A stretch of DNA of 18,420 bases from positions 1-18,420 of the forward strand of contig JAUWZH010000014.1 of the NCBI GenBank assembly GCA_030615435.1, given 5' to 3'. The translations under genes and the position numbers were made by a program. Below the pieces are notes generated by a model that made no database searches, had not been told where the DNA came from, and saw nothing but the letters and a program-made list of their open reading frames with translations. This document shows, one piece after another, positions 7,079-15,702 of this stretch (its first letter is position 1; every line of letters starts with the position of its first letter). The DNA is from Candidatus Brocadiaceae bacterium. Its GTDB lineage: Bacteria > Planctomycetota > Brocadiia > SM23-32.

Positions 7079-10000
7079 CTACCTCTCCCGTGCGGTTTCT
7101 GCAAGCTCTTTGGTCTGCGCATCGGCCACCTGTTCCAGCTCGGAGCGGCACAACTGGCGGAAGCCCGTGCCGGAGGGGACGAGGTGACCGAGGATCACGT
7201 TTTCCTTCAGGCCCTTCAGCCTGTCCACCTTGCCGGCCAGCGCGGCCTCGGTGAGCACGCGCGTGGTGTTCTGGAAGGAGGCGGCGCTGATAAAGCTGTC
7301 GCTGCGCAGGGCAGCTTTCGTGATGCCGAGAAGGAGGGGTTCGGCGGTGGCCGGTTCGCCGCCTTTCTCGACGACTTCCTCGTTGACCGTTCGGAACTCG
7401 AACCTGTCAATGACCTCACCGGGCAGCAACTCGGTGTCCCCGCCGCTCTTGACGCTGAGCCGCCGGGTCATTTGAGCGATGACGATCTCGAAGTGCTTGT
7501 CATCTATGCTCACGTCCTGGGCGCGGTAGACGTTCTGAATCTCCTGCAACATATACACATGCAGGGCTTCCTCCCCGCTTATGCGCAGTATGTCCTGCAG
7601 CACCAGGGGGCCGTCCACGAGGGCTTCTCCAGCCCTGATGCTGTCTCCCCTGTTGACGCGCATGTGTTTGCCGGCGGGCACGAGGTGGTCGGATTCGTAA
7701 CCGGTCTCCGGATCCCGCACCTTTATGCTCGTTCTGCCGCGCTTTCTCTCGATGTCCGTGACCATTCCGTCTATCTCGCTCATGACGGCGGGGCTCTTGG
7801 GTCTGCGGGCCTCGAACAACTCGGTGACGCGCGGCAGGCCGCCGGTGATGTCCTGGCTGCGCCGGACCTCGCGCAGGGTCCTGGCGATCCGGGTGCCGGC
7901 CTGGATCTCCTGTCCCGGTTTGACCTCCAGGATCGCCTTTTCGGGGATCGGGTAGAGGGCCTGGATCTCCCCGTCCCGCCCTTCCAGGAGTATCTGGGGG
8001 TGCATGTCCCCCTCGTGCTCCATGATCACCGCCCGGGTGGTGTTGTGCTCGAGGTCGCGCTCGATCCTGAGGGTTTTCTCCTCCACGATGTCCTCGTATC
8101 CCACTGTGCCGTCCACCTCGGCGAGGATGGGCGTGTAATGCACGTCCCACTGAATGAGTTTCCGGGACTTCCTGATCTTTTCGCCTTCTTCAACGAACAC
8201 TTCCGCCCCAAGCGGCACGCTGTGGCGTTCGATCTCGCGCCCCTTGGGGTCCACGATGACCAGTTCGCCCTGACGGCTGATGGAGACGCTGCGTCCGTCG
8301 GGATCGCGGACGGTCTTGAGCCGCTCGAACCTCGCCGCGCCTTCCCGCCCGGCGTAGATTTCGCTCTCTTCGGCTCCGCCCATCGCCACGCCGCCGATGT
8401 GGAAGGTGCGCATCGTCAACTGGGTGCCGGGCTCCCCGATGGACTGGGCGGCGATTATCCCCACGGCCAGCCCCACCTCGGCGAGTTCCTTGCGTGCCAG
8501 GTCCATCCCGCAACACATGGCGCAGACACCGTCCCGGCTCTCGCAGGTCAGGGGGGAGCGCACCCGTATCTTCATGCGCTCGTCCAGTTCCTCTATGCGG
8601 CGCGCTATGGGTTCGGTAATGAGTTGATTCTCCCCGACTATCACCTCGTCGTTTATTAGGTCAACGATGTTATCCCGCGCCACGCGCCCGGTGATGATTT
8701 CCCGCAGGGGCACCTCTATGCGGTCCCCGCGGACTAACGGCCCCTTCGTGATGCCATTGCTGGTGCCGCAGTCCACCTCGCTGATGATAACGTTCTGAGA
8801 GACGTCCGCCAGTCGGCGGGTGAGGTAGCCGCTGTCGGCCGTCTTCAGGGCGGTGTCGGCGAGGCCCTTGCGCGCGCCATGGGTGGAGCTGAAGTACTCA
8901 AGGACGCTGAGCCCCTCGCGGAAGTTGGCCTTGATGGGAGACTCGATGATCTGCCCGCCCGGCTTGGCCAGCAGGCCGCGCATGCCGGCAAGCTGGCTGA
9001 TCTGCAGGGACTTCCCGCGGGCGCCCGACTCCATCATCAGGTAGACGGGGTTATTGTAGGGCTGCCCGCCGCGGGTGTCGTTTCTCAGCTCCTCAAAGAC
9101 TTCCTTGCCGACGACCTCGGTGGCGGCGGTCCACTCGTCTATCACCCGCTGAGTGCGCTCGATCTCGGTGATGGCGCCCTCTTTGCACTGCTGGGTGATT
9201 TCCTCGACTGTCTCCTCCGTTCTCCGCAGGATCTCCTCCTTGTTGGGCGCCGCCTTCAAATCGCTCATCCCGAAGGAGACACCCGCCTTCGTGGCGCTCC
9301 TGAAGCCGACATCCTTCATGGCGTCGAGCAACTCGACGGTCTTCTGGCGGCCGAGCCGGGCGTAGCAATCGTCAATGATGCGGCTCAGACCGCTGCCGCC
9401 GAACTGGTAGTTGTAGAACGGCAGCTCTTCGGGCAGCACCTCGTTGAAGATGATCCTGCCGACCGTCGTCTCGAGCATCCCCTCAAGAGGCGCGGCGGGC
9501 GATTCTTCGTCCTGCACGACCTCCCGCACCTCGCAGCGTGTGCGCACCACGTCGTGCACCTTGAGGCGCCCGGCACAGAGGGCCATGAACACCTCCTGGA
9601 AACCGCTGAAAGAGCGGATTCTCTCCGGTCTCGGGCGGGGCTCGAGGCTCAGGTAATAGCAGCCCAGCACGATGTCGTGAGAGGGGCTTATGATCGGACG
9701 GCCGTTCTGCGGGCTGAAGACGTTGTGGGGGGCCATCATCAGCGTCTTCGCCTCCACCTGAGCCTCCACGCTCAGCGGCAGGTGCACCGCCATGGCGTCC
9801 CCGTCGAAGTCAGCATTGAAGCCCCGGCACACGAGCGGGTGAAGCCGGATGGCGTTGCCTTCGACCAGAATGGGGTTGAAGGCCTGGATGCCCATGCGGT
9901 GAAGCGTGGGGGCCCGGTTCAGCAGTACGGGGTGACCCTGGATCACCTCCTCCAGCACATCCCAGACCTTCTCGGTCTTTTTCTCCAGCTCTTTCTTGGC

Positions 10001-11176
10001 GGTCTTGACGCTCTCAGCAAGGCCCAACTCCTTGAGCTTGCGGATGATGAAAGGCTGATAGAGCTCCAGGGCGATGCCCTTGGGCAGGCCGCACTGGTTG
10101 AGTTTCAGCTCAGGGCCGACGACGATCACGCTGCGGGCCGAGTAATCCACGCGCTTGCCGAGCAGGTTTTCCCGGAAGCGGCCCTGCTTGCCCTTGATCA
10201 TGTCCGTAAGGGACTTCAGGGGGCGACTGCTGCTTCCCAGCACGGGCCTCTTGCAGCGGCTGTTGTCGAACAGCGCGTCCACCGCCTGCTGGAGCATGCG
10301 TTTCTCGTTGCGGATGATCACGTCCGGGGCGTTCAGCTCTATGAGTTTCTTGAGGCGATTGTTGCGGTTGATGATGCGCCGATAGAGGTCGTTGAGGTCG
10401 CTGCTGGCGAAATTCCCGCTCTCCAGCAGCACCAGCGGCCTGATGCCCGGGGGGATGACGGGGATGACTTCCAGCACCATCCACTCGGGTTTGTTGCCGC
10501 TCTTGCGCAGGGCATCGGCCTGGCCGAGCTGTTTGATGATCTTCTGTCGGCGCCCTGCGGAACCCGTCTCTTTGAGCTCCTGGCGCAGTTCGGCGCACAG
10601 TTGCTCCAGGTCGAGGTGCTGCAGGAGCTTCTTGACCGCCTCGGCTCCCATCAGGGCCTCGAAGCCGCGCTCGCCGTACTGCTGCAGGGCCTCGCGATAT
10701 TCTTCTTCCGTCAGAAGCTGCCTGTAGCCCAGGGGCGTGTCCTTCGGGTCGGTGACGATGTAGTTCTGGAAGTAGATCACGCGCTGCAGGTCAGTGGACT
10801 TCATCGCCAGCAGGTTCCCCAGCCGGCACGGCATGCTCTTGAAGAACCAGATGTGAACCACGGGGGCCGCCAGGTTTATGTGGCCCATCCGACGCCTGCG
10901 CACCCGGCTGTGGGTGACCTTCACGCCGCAACGCTCGCACACGATGCCCTTGTGCTTCATGCCGCGGTACTTGCCGCAGCTGCACTCCCAGTCCCTCTCG
11001 GGACCGAAAATCCTCTCGCAGAAAAGCCCTTCCCTTTCGGGGCGATAGGTGCGGTAATTGATGGTTTCCGGCTTGCGCACCTCCCCGTAGGACCAGCTGC
11101 GAATGTCCTGCGGCGAGGCCAGAGAAATCTTCACCGTCTCATACTCGTTTATGCGATCGTAAGCCGTATCGGGCAT
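7079..11176 (-). CDS. rpoC: DNA-directed RNA polymerase subunit beta'
   Basis: 1365-residue catalytic subunit of RNA polymerase. The N-terminal zinc site is C65, C67, C80, C83. The active-site motif NADFDGD (454-460) supplies the three Mg-binding aspartates but is followed by Ala461 where bacteria normally have Gln. The second zinc site is seen in SEVDCGTSNG and TCESRDGVCAMCCG. The trigger loop begins LTMRTFHIGG with Met922, Arg923 and His926 (E. coli M932, R933, H936). About 180 residues separate it from DITGGLPRVTELFEARRPK (1109 onward), so a lineage-specific insert at the E. coli SI3 position is present. The start ATG at 11176 follows GGAGGG. The gene lies 98 bases after rpoB. No truncation or frameshift was seen. 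Confidence 0.98.
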   Translation of the reverse strand: MPDTAYDRINEYETVKISLASPQDIRSWSYGEVRKPETINYRTYRPEREGLFCERIFGPERDWECSCGKYRGMKHKGIVCERCGVKVTHSRVRRRRMGHINLAAPVVHIWFFKSMPCRLGNLLAMKSTDLQRVIYFQNYIVTDPKDTPLGYRQLLTEEEYREALQQYGERGFEALMGAEAVKKLLQHLDLEQLCAELRQELKETGSAGRRQKIIKQLGQADALRKSGNKPEWMVLEVIPVIPPGIRPLVLLESGNFASSDLNDLYRRIINRNNRLKKLIELNAPDVIIRNEKRMLQQAVDALFDNSRCKRPVLGSSSRPLKSLTDMIKGKQGRFRENLLGKRVDYSARSVIVVGPELKLNQCGLPKGIALELYQPFIIRKLKELGLAESVKTAKKELEKKTEKVWDVLEEVIQGHPVLLNRAPTLHRMGIQAFNPILVEGNAIRLHPLVCRGFNADFDGDAMAVHLPLSVEAQVEAKTLMMAPHNVFSPQNGRPIISPSHDIVLGCYYLSLEPRPRPERIRSFSGFQEVFMALCAGRLKVHDVVRTRCEVREVVQDEESPAAPLEGMLETTVGRIIFNEVLPEELPFYNYQFGGSGLSRIIDDCYARLGRQKTVELLDAMKDVGFRSATKAGVSFGMSDLKAAPNKEEILRRTEETVEEITQQCKEGAITEIERTQRVIDEWTAATEVVGKEVFEELRNDTRGGQPYNNPVYLMMESGARGKSLQISQLAGMRGLLAKPGGQIIESPIKANFREGLSVLEYFSSTHGARKGLADTALKTADSGYLTRRLADVSQNVIISEVDCGTSNGITKGPLVRGDRIEVPLREIITGRVARDNIVDLINDEVIVGENQLITEPIARRIEELDERMKIRVRSPLTCESRDGVCAMCCGMDLARKELAEVGLAVGIIAAQSIGEPGTQLTMRTFHIGGVAMGGAEESEIYAGREGAARFERLKTVRDPDGRSVSISRQGELVIVDPKGREIERHSVPLGAEVFVEEGEKIRKSRKLIQWDVHYTPILAEVDGTVGYEDIVEEKTLRIERDLEHNTTRAVIMEHEGDMHPQILLEGRDGEIQALYPIPEKAILEVKPGQEIQAGTRIARTLREVRRSQDITGGLPRVTELFEARRPKSPAVMSEIDGMVTDIERKRGRTSIKVRDPETGYESDHLVPAGKHMRVNRGDSIRAGEALVDGPLVLQDILRISGEEALHVYMLQEIQNVYRAQDVSIDDKHFEIVIAQMTRRLSVKSGGDTELLPGEVIDRFEFRTVNEEVVEKGGEPATAEPLLLGITKAALRSDSFISAASFQNTTRVLTEAALAGKVDRLKGLKENVILGHLVPSGTGFRQLCRSELEQVADAQTKELAETARER

Positions 11177-11274
11177 AGCCGATGCTCCCTCCGGGCAAAA
11201 GGCAGACGCACAAACGGGCGCCGAAGACCCGTATTCCGGTTCGCCTCCTGCGGCTCAAGAGACCCGACTCCGGG

Positions 11275-14200
11275 TCAAATCGTCGCTTTCTCCAACCTGA
11301 CGTTGAGTCCCAGACCGCGTATTTCGTTCGACAGAACCTCAAAGGCCACGGGGATGCCGGCCTCAAGCACGTTCGTGCCTTTCAGCATGGACTCGTATAT
11401 CTTGGTGCGCCCGTCCACGTCGTCGCTCTTGACGGTGAGCAGCTCCTGGAGGATGTGCGCGGCGCCGTAAGCTTCGAGCGCCCACACCTCCATCTCTCCG
11501 AAACGCTGCCCCCCGTAACGGGCCTTTCCGCCGAGGGGCTGCTGGGTGATCAGCGAATACGGCCCCGTGGCCCTCGCGTGGACCTTGTCGTCAACGAGGT
11601 GATCCAGCTTCATCATGTACATGTAGCCGACGGTGACGCGCTGCTCGAAGGGCTCCCCGGTACGCCCGTCGTAGAGAATCCCCTTGCCGTCCTCTGGCAG
11701 TCCCGCCTGCGCCAGGCACGCCCGGATTTCCCCCTCGCTCGCCCCGTCGAACACGGGCGTGACGGCCTGGAAACCCAGCGCGCGGGCGGCCCAGCTCAGG
11801 TGCGTCTCCAGGATCTGTCCGACGTTCATGCGACCGGGCACGCCGAGCGGATTCAGAACGATGTCCACGGTGGTGCCGTCGCCCAGGAACGGCATGTCCT
11901 CGTCCGGGACGATCTTTGCCACCACGCCCTTGTTGCCGTGGCGGCCTGAGAGTTTGTCGCCCGCGCCCAGGTTGCGCTTGGTGGCCACGTACACGCGCAC
12001 CATCTCCAGCACGCCGCTCGGCAGCTCGTCCCCCTTGCTCAGGCGCCCTACTCGCCTGTCACGCTCCTCTTTCAGACTTCGAATCTTCTCGCCAAAGGGC
12101 CCGTAGGCGTTTTCCGCCCGGCGCTTGAGGCGGGCCCCGCCGAAGTCAACGCTTTCGAGGTCGAACTGCTCCGCCAAGAGGGCGATGTCCTCCTGCTGCA
12201 TCTCTTCGGTGATCTCGAAGAGCTGTCCGCTTGAGCGCTCCACCACGGAGCCGCCCACGACCTGCTCGACAGCGGCCAGGGCGCAGCGGAACTCCTCGGC
12301 GATACGGGCATTGAAGTCCCTCTTGAGCTCGGCAACCTCCTCGTCCAGCTCCCTGCGCTTCTCCTCGCTCAGGTAGGAGCGGCGGCTGAACCTCTCGGTA
12401 TGCACGACCACCCCCTCCACACCGCTGGGCACGGTGAGGGATTCATTGCGCACGTCCTCCCCGGCCTTGCCGAAGATGGCGTAGAGCAGCTTCTCTTCGG
12501 GGCTCAGTTCGCTGCGGCTCTTGGGGGCGACCTTGCCGACCAGGATGTCCCCGGCCTTGATCCACGTGCCCTCGCAAATGACTCCATTCTCGTCGAGGCC
12601 CGCCAGCTGTTGCTCGGAGACATTCGGGATGTCGCCGGTGAACTCCTCCTTTCCGAGCTTGGTCTCGCGGATCTCGGTCTCAAAACACTCTATGTGCACC
12701 GAGGTAAAGGCACTCTGCTTCACGACCTTTTCGTTGATGACGATGGCATCCTCGAAGTTATAGCCGTCCCACGGCATGAAGGCTGCCAGCAGGTTTCGCC
12801 CCAGCGAGAGCTCGCCCTCGGCGGTGGCGGGGCCATCCGCGATGAGGTCGCCTTCCCGCACCTTCTGGCCCACCTCAACGACCGGCCGCTGGTTCATGCA
12901 CGTGCTCTGGTTCAGTGCCCTGAACTTGGTCAGATGGTATTCGTCCTCGCCGATGAGGATCCGATTGCTGTCCACGTAGCTCACCGTTCCGCCCCTGCGC
13001 GCTATGACGACCATGCCGCAGTTGCGCGCCACCGCTCTCTCCACGCCGGTGGCCACCAGAGGCGGCTCGGTCTGCAACAGCGGAACGGCCTGACGCTGCA
13101 TGTTGGAGCCCATCAGCGCCCGGTTCGCGTCGCTGTGCTCCAGGAAAGGTATGAGGCTGGCGCTCACGCCGACGATCTGTTTCGGGGACACGTCCCTATA
13201 CTGCACCTTGGAGAGCGGAACATCAACGAAATCCCCGCCGTACCTGGCCCGAACGGTGTCGGCCGGCTTTTTCCCTTTCAGCTTCTCGTCGGCCGGAACG
13301 ATGTAGACCTCTTCTTCCTCGTCGGCGCGCAGATAATGAATCTGATCGGTCAGCTTGCCGTTCTTCACCACGCAGTAGGGGGTGACGAGGAAGCCGTACT
13401 TGTCGGCCTGCGCGTAGACGCCGAGGGAGGTGATCAGCCCGATGTTCGTGCCTTCGGGGGTCTCGATCGGGCAGATGCGACCGTAATGGGAAATGTGCAC
13501 GTCCCGCACGTCGAAGCTCGCCCGCTTCCTGTTCAGCCCTCCGGGTCCGAGGGCGCTGAGGCGCCTTTCGTGTGTGAGCTGGCTGAGGGGGTTGGTCTGA
13601 TCCACCACCTGTGATAGTTCGCTGCGCCCGAAGAAGTAGTTGATGGCGGCGCTCACCGTCTTGGAATTGATCAGGCTGCGAGGCGTGAACTTCTCGGGGT
13701 CTTTGAGGCTCAGCCTCTCGTGGACGGTGCGGCGCATCTTCAAGAATCCCTTTCGCAGCTCGTCCGTGGCCAGCTCGCCGATGGTGCGCACGCGCCGGTT
13801 GCCAAGGTGGTCAATGTCGTCCACCGTCCCCTGCCCCGCGCGCAGCTGCATCAAGTAGCGCACCGCCTCAACGAAGTCCTCGGGGCGCAGCGTCTGATGC
13901 TCGATGGGAACGTTCTGGCCGAACTTCCGGTTGATCCGGAACCGCCCCACGTCCCCCAGCCGATAGCGGTTCTCGTCGTAGAACTTCTCCCAGAGCATCT
14001 CCTTGGCCCTGTCGAAATTGAAGGGCGTGCCCGGGCGCAGCCGGCCGTAGAGTTCCCTGACGGCGCCTGCGTGGTCGCTGGTCCTGTCCTCCAGCACGGT
14101 GTTGACGACCAACAGGTCAGGCGTGCCCTTGAGCACTTCGATCGTCTTCACGCCGGCCTCGGCGAGCTGGCCGGCCACTTCGTCGGTGATCCTCTCGCCG

Positions 14201-14940
14201 GCCTTCACCACCGTAACCTCCCCCTCCGCCAAGGCGACGGTATCGACGCTGAGCCTGTCGCGGAGCTTCGCGGCGGCCGTCCCGGCAGTGAAATCCACCT
14301 TCTCTGTCTCATAGAACAGCCGCAGGAGGTCGGCGTCGGTGGAATACTCCTCGCTCATGGCGCGCAGGACCATGGTTGCGGGGATCTTCCCGCTCTGGTC
14401 CAGCCGGCAGGTCAACACGTCGTGACGATTGACCTCCATCTCAATCCAGCTTCCCCGCTCGGGAATGATGCGGCAGGAATGAAGCGTTCGATCGCCGACC
14501 TTCTCCAGAGAAAAGTCACAGCCGGGCGAGCGGTGCAATTGCATCACGATCACCCTCTCGGCGCCGTTGATGATGAACTCCCCACCGCCGAGCATGACGG
14601 GCATCTCGCCCAGATAGACGTCCTCCTCTATGACTTCGTCTCCCTTGTGCAGCCTGCCCCTGACGTGGAACGGGTAACCGTAGGTAAGCCTCAACTGCCG
14701 GCACTCCTCGGGGGTGTAGCGCGGCTCGCCGAGGCTGTAACCGACACACTCCAGGTAGATTTCTCCCCCCTCGCTCTCGATGGGAAAGATCTCCGCGATG
14801 ACCCCCTGGAGGCCGACGGGCTCACGGCGCTCCGTCGGGACGTCGGCCTGCAGGAATTCCTCGTAGGACTGACGCTGGATCCGCGTCAGATCCGAAAGCT
14901 CCACCTCAGTGGCGACCTTCGAAAAACTCCGCGTGTTCAT
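11275..14940 (-). CDS. rpoB: DNA-directed RNA polymerase subunit beta
   Basis: 1221-residue RNA polymerase subunit that binds nucleotides and rifampicin. The family is shown by HYGRICPIETPEGTNIGL, GSNMQRQAVPLL, the switch/clamp region GGKARYGGQRFGEMEVWALE, and the C-terminal GLNVRLE. It lacks most of the extra length of E. coli beta (1342 residues). In the rifampicin pocket, GRSELSQVVDQTNPL aligns without gaps to E. coli 507-521. Contact residues corresponding to Q513, D516, H526, R529 and S531 are conserved, but F514 and M515 are both Val (445, 446). The ATG at 14940 has AGGA six bases upstream. The stop of a candidate small ORF overlaps this start as ATGA. rplL lies 213 bases upstream and rpoC 98 bases downstream. 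Confidence 0.98.
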   Translation of the reverse strand: MNTRSFSKVATEVELSDLTRIQRQSYEEFLQADVPTERREPVGLQGVIAEIFPIESEGGEIYLECVGYSLGEPRYTPEECRQLRLTYGYPFHVRGRLHKGDEVIEEDVYLGEMPVMLGGGEFIINGAERVIVMQLHRSPGCDFSLEKVGDRTLHSCRIIPERGSWIEMEVNRHDVLTCRLDQSGKIPATMVLRAMSEEYSTDADLLRLFYETEKVDFTAGTAAAKLRDRLSVDTVALAEGEVTVVKAGERITDEVAGQLAEAGVKTIEVLKGTPDLLVVNTVLEDRTSDHAGAVRELYGRLRPGTPFNFDRAKEMLWEKFYDENRYRLGDVGRFRINRKFGQNVPIEHQTLRPEDFVEAVRYLMQLRAGQGTVDDIDHLGNRRVRTIGELATDELRKGFLKMRRTVHERLSLKDPEKFTPRSLINSKTVSAAINYFFGRSELSQVVDQTNPLSQLTHERRLSALGPGGLNRKRASFDVRDVHISHYGRICPIETPEGTNIGLITSLGVYAQADKYGFLVTPYCVVKNGKLTDQIHYLRADEEEEVYIVPADEKLKGKKPADTVRARYGGDFVDVPLSKVQYRDVSPKQIVGVSASLIPFLEHSDANRALMGSNMQRQAVPLLQTEPPLVATGVERAVARNCGMVVIARRGGTVSYVDSNRILIGEDEYHLTKFRALNQSTCMNQRPVVEVGQKVREGDLIADGPATAEGELSLGRNLLAAFMPWDGYNFEDAIVINEKVVKQSAFTSVHIECFETEIRETKLGKEEFTGDIPNVSEQQLAGLDENGVICEGTWIKAGDILVGKVAPKSRSELSPEEKLLYAIFGKAGEDVRNESLTVPSGVEGVVVHTERFSRRSYLSEEKRRELDEEVAELKRDFNARIAEEFRCALAAVEQVVGGSVVERSSGQLFEITEEMQQEDIALLAEQFDLESVDFGGARLKRRAENAYGPFGEKIRSLKEERDRRVGRLSKGDELPSGVLEMVRVYVATKRNLGAGDKLSGRHGNKGVVAKIVPDEDMPFLGDGTTVDIVLNPLGVPGRMNVGQILETHLSWAARALGFQAVTPVFDGASEGEIRACLAQAGLPEDGKGILYDGRTGEPFEQRVTVGYMYMMKLDHLVDDKVHARATGPYSLITQQPLGGKARYGGQRFGEMEVWALEAYGAAHILQELLTVKSDDVDGRTKIYESMLKGTNVLEAGIPVAFEVLSNEIRGLGLNVRLEKATI

Positions 14941-15101
14941 GCCGCTTCCTTCTCCCTTTCAACCCCCCTAACGTCCCGCACGAACTGCTTGCGCCAGGGT
15001 GTGACCCTTTCGTCTGGGCCATCCACTGTTGCGGGCAACTTCTCAGCCTTCTGCAGAACCCGTCGCCCTTCAGCAAACCTCCCCGCCTTCTCAAGGCTCA
15101 T
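14937..15101 (-). CDS. Candidate 54-residue ORF overlapping the rpoB start
   Basis: In the rplL-rpoB gap an ATG at 15101 opens a frame of 54 codons ending in TGA at 14937-14939. This stop overlaps the rpoB ATG as ATGA, the arrangement typical of translational coupling. The product would start MSLEKAGRFAEGRRVLQKAE and end GVEREKEAA. It is very basic and charged, has one Trp and no Cys, and shows no membrane segment or motif I recognise. Third-position GC is about two thirds, rather less biased than the neighbouring genes appear. No strong Shine-Dalgarno precedes the ATG. In E. coli the matching gap carries an attenuator and an RNase III site rather than a gene, so this may be untranslated leader. 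Function unknown. Confidence 0.3.
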   Translation of the reverse strand: MSLEKAGRFAEGRRVLQKAEKLPATVDGPDERVTPWRKQFVRDVRGVEREKEAA

Positions 15102-15153
15102 TGCTTCGTGATTGCTGGTTCTCGAGCTCCCGGGTTCCTCGCCTCTCTCTCGC

Positions 15154-15606
15154 TCAGTCTCCGTGGGGCTTGACCTCGACTTCGGCCCCGGCCTCCTTCA
15201 GGGCCTCGGCGCACTTGTCGGCCTCTTCCCTGGAGACGGCTTCCTTGATTGCCGAAGGGGCGCTCTCGACCACCTGTTTGGCTTCTTTGAGCGCCAGAGA
15301 GGTGACCGAACGCACGGCCTTGATGGCCTGGATCTTGTTGCTGCCGAAACCCTTCAGGACTACGTCGAACTCGGTCGGCTCCTCTTCCGCCTCCTCCACA
15401 GGAGCACCGGCGGCACCGGGGACCGCCGCCATGGGCGCGGCCAGCGCAGTGGCCTTGACGTTGAAACGCTCCTCAAAGGCTTCCACGAGCTCGGAAAGCT
15501 CCATCAAGGTGAACTCCCCGACCTTATCGAGGAGTTCCGTGATCTTGGGCGAATACTCCTTCTCCTGGCTCTGTTCTTCGGCCTTTTCCTCTGTGGCCTT
15601 TGCCAT
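15154..15606 (-). CDS. rplL: 50S ribosomal protein L7/L12
   Basis: 150-residue stalk protein; its C-terminal domain recruits and stimulates EF-G, EF-Tu and other translational GTPases. The dimerisation domain (about 20-52, with LMELSELVEAFEERFNV), a flexible Ala/Pro hinge (52-77) and the C-terminal domain (EFDVVLKGFGSNKIQAIKAV onward) are in the usual order. It is some 20-25 residues longer than usual because of a charged Glu/Lys-rich N-terminus. The normally near-invariant GLGLKEAK reads SLALKEAK (103-110), with Ser103 and Ala105 replacing glycines. The ATG at 15606 follows GAGGAGG with 7 bases spacing, one of the strongest ribosome binding sites here, as expected for a multi-copy stalk protein. 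rplJ ends 96 bases upstream. Confidence 0.96.
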   Translation of the reverse strand: MAKATEEKAEEQSQEKEYSPKITELLDKVGEFTLMELSELVEAFEERFNVKATALAAPMAAVPGAAGAPVEEAEEEPTEFDVVLKGFGSNKIQAIKAVRSVTSLALKEAKQVVESAPSAIKEAVSREEADKCAEALKEAGAEVEVKPHGD

Positions 15607-15702
15607 CTTCCAACCTCCTCGGCTTGGTTTACTGAGCTAAGGCGTGGCCTTTTGCACTTCACCCGCCGCGAGCATCCACTCGACCCGATTGCCCCCCTGA
15701 AC

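Noticed and set aside
11256..11277. ACCCG-GAGT-CGGGT hairpin overlapping the rpoB stop as a terminator
   Set aside because: Only a 5-bp stem with no T-run; rpoB and rpoC are expected to be co-transcribed.
8879..11470. 863-residue plus-strand open frame opposite rpoC
   Set aside because: Antisense shadow of rpoC, crossing the rpoB-rpoC junction, with low-complexity Leu/Gly/His/Asp composition.
12400..15111. Long plus-strand frames opposite rpoB
   Set aside because: Mirror frames of rpoB with no motifs or suitable ribosome binding sites.
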